The notes under the pieces: model-generated | Seen by the model: only the letters and a program-made list of their open reading frames with translations | Told to the model about the DNA's origin: nothing | Databases searched by the model: none | Source: CAYNST01 sp964399955 | GTDB taxonomy: Bacteria; Pseudomonadota; Gammaproteobacteria; Pseudomonadales; Cellvibrionaceae | Length of the DNA stretch: 5,861 nucleotides | Direction of reading: 5' to 3' | Assembly: GCA_964399955.1 (NCBI GenBank) | Contig: CAYNST010000163.1 | Location: forward strand, 1 to 5,861 | Program-made: the position numbers and the translations under genes | In this document: positions 5,838 through 5,861 of the stretch, piece by piece | Layout of the letters: every line of letters starts with the position of its first letter | How positions within the stretch are numbered: position 1 is the first letter of the stretch

Positions 5838-5861
5838 CTTCGGAATGTGAAGTTCACGGGT

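Overview
The window holds four protein-coding genes on a chromosome-like stretch of moderately GC-rich bacterial DNA. There is no sign of a mobile element, CRISPR array, tRNA or rRNA. The dominant gene is a 1,054-residue bifunctional proline-catabolism flavoenzyme (PutA). Its sequence resembles the catalytic part of gammaproteobacterial PutA from memory, so a gammaproteobacterium or another proteobacterium is the most likely source. That placement is an inference without any database search.

Layout: bases 1-333 contain no convincing gene but do contain a cluster of overlapping inverted repeats (244-279). A 173-residue protein of unknown function follows on the + strand (334-855). It converges on putA (- strand, 907-4071), with a strong GC-rich hairpin between the two stops (873-894). 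After a 223-base gap comes a - strand gene (4295-5143) encoding a YCII/DGPF domain fused to a PhnB-like VOC (glyoxalase-fold) domain. Its start is best placed 18 codons inside the longest open frame. A 253-base divergent spacer separates it from a small + strand gene for an exported PepSY-domain protein (5397-5654). The last 207 bases carry several inverted repeats, including a perfect 18-bp hairpin (5776-5814), and a Gly/Arg-rich open frame on the - strand that leaves the right edge.

The genes do not form an obvious pathway. PutA oxidises proline to glutamate using FAD and NAD. Here it lacks the N-terminal ribbon-helix-helix DNA-binding domain, so it cannot repress its own gene the way the E. 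coli protein does. No putP transporter or proline-responsive regulator lies in the window. The YCII-VOC gene is upstream of putA on the same strand, but the gap makes an operon uncertain. The ECF sigma factor often found near such domains is not seen.

I did not find a clearly new multi-gene system. The items most worth a second look are the unknown 173-residue protein with its mutually exclusive upstream hairpins, the domain fusion, and the structured right-hand end.
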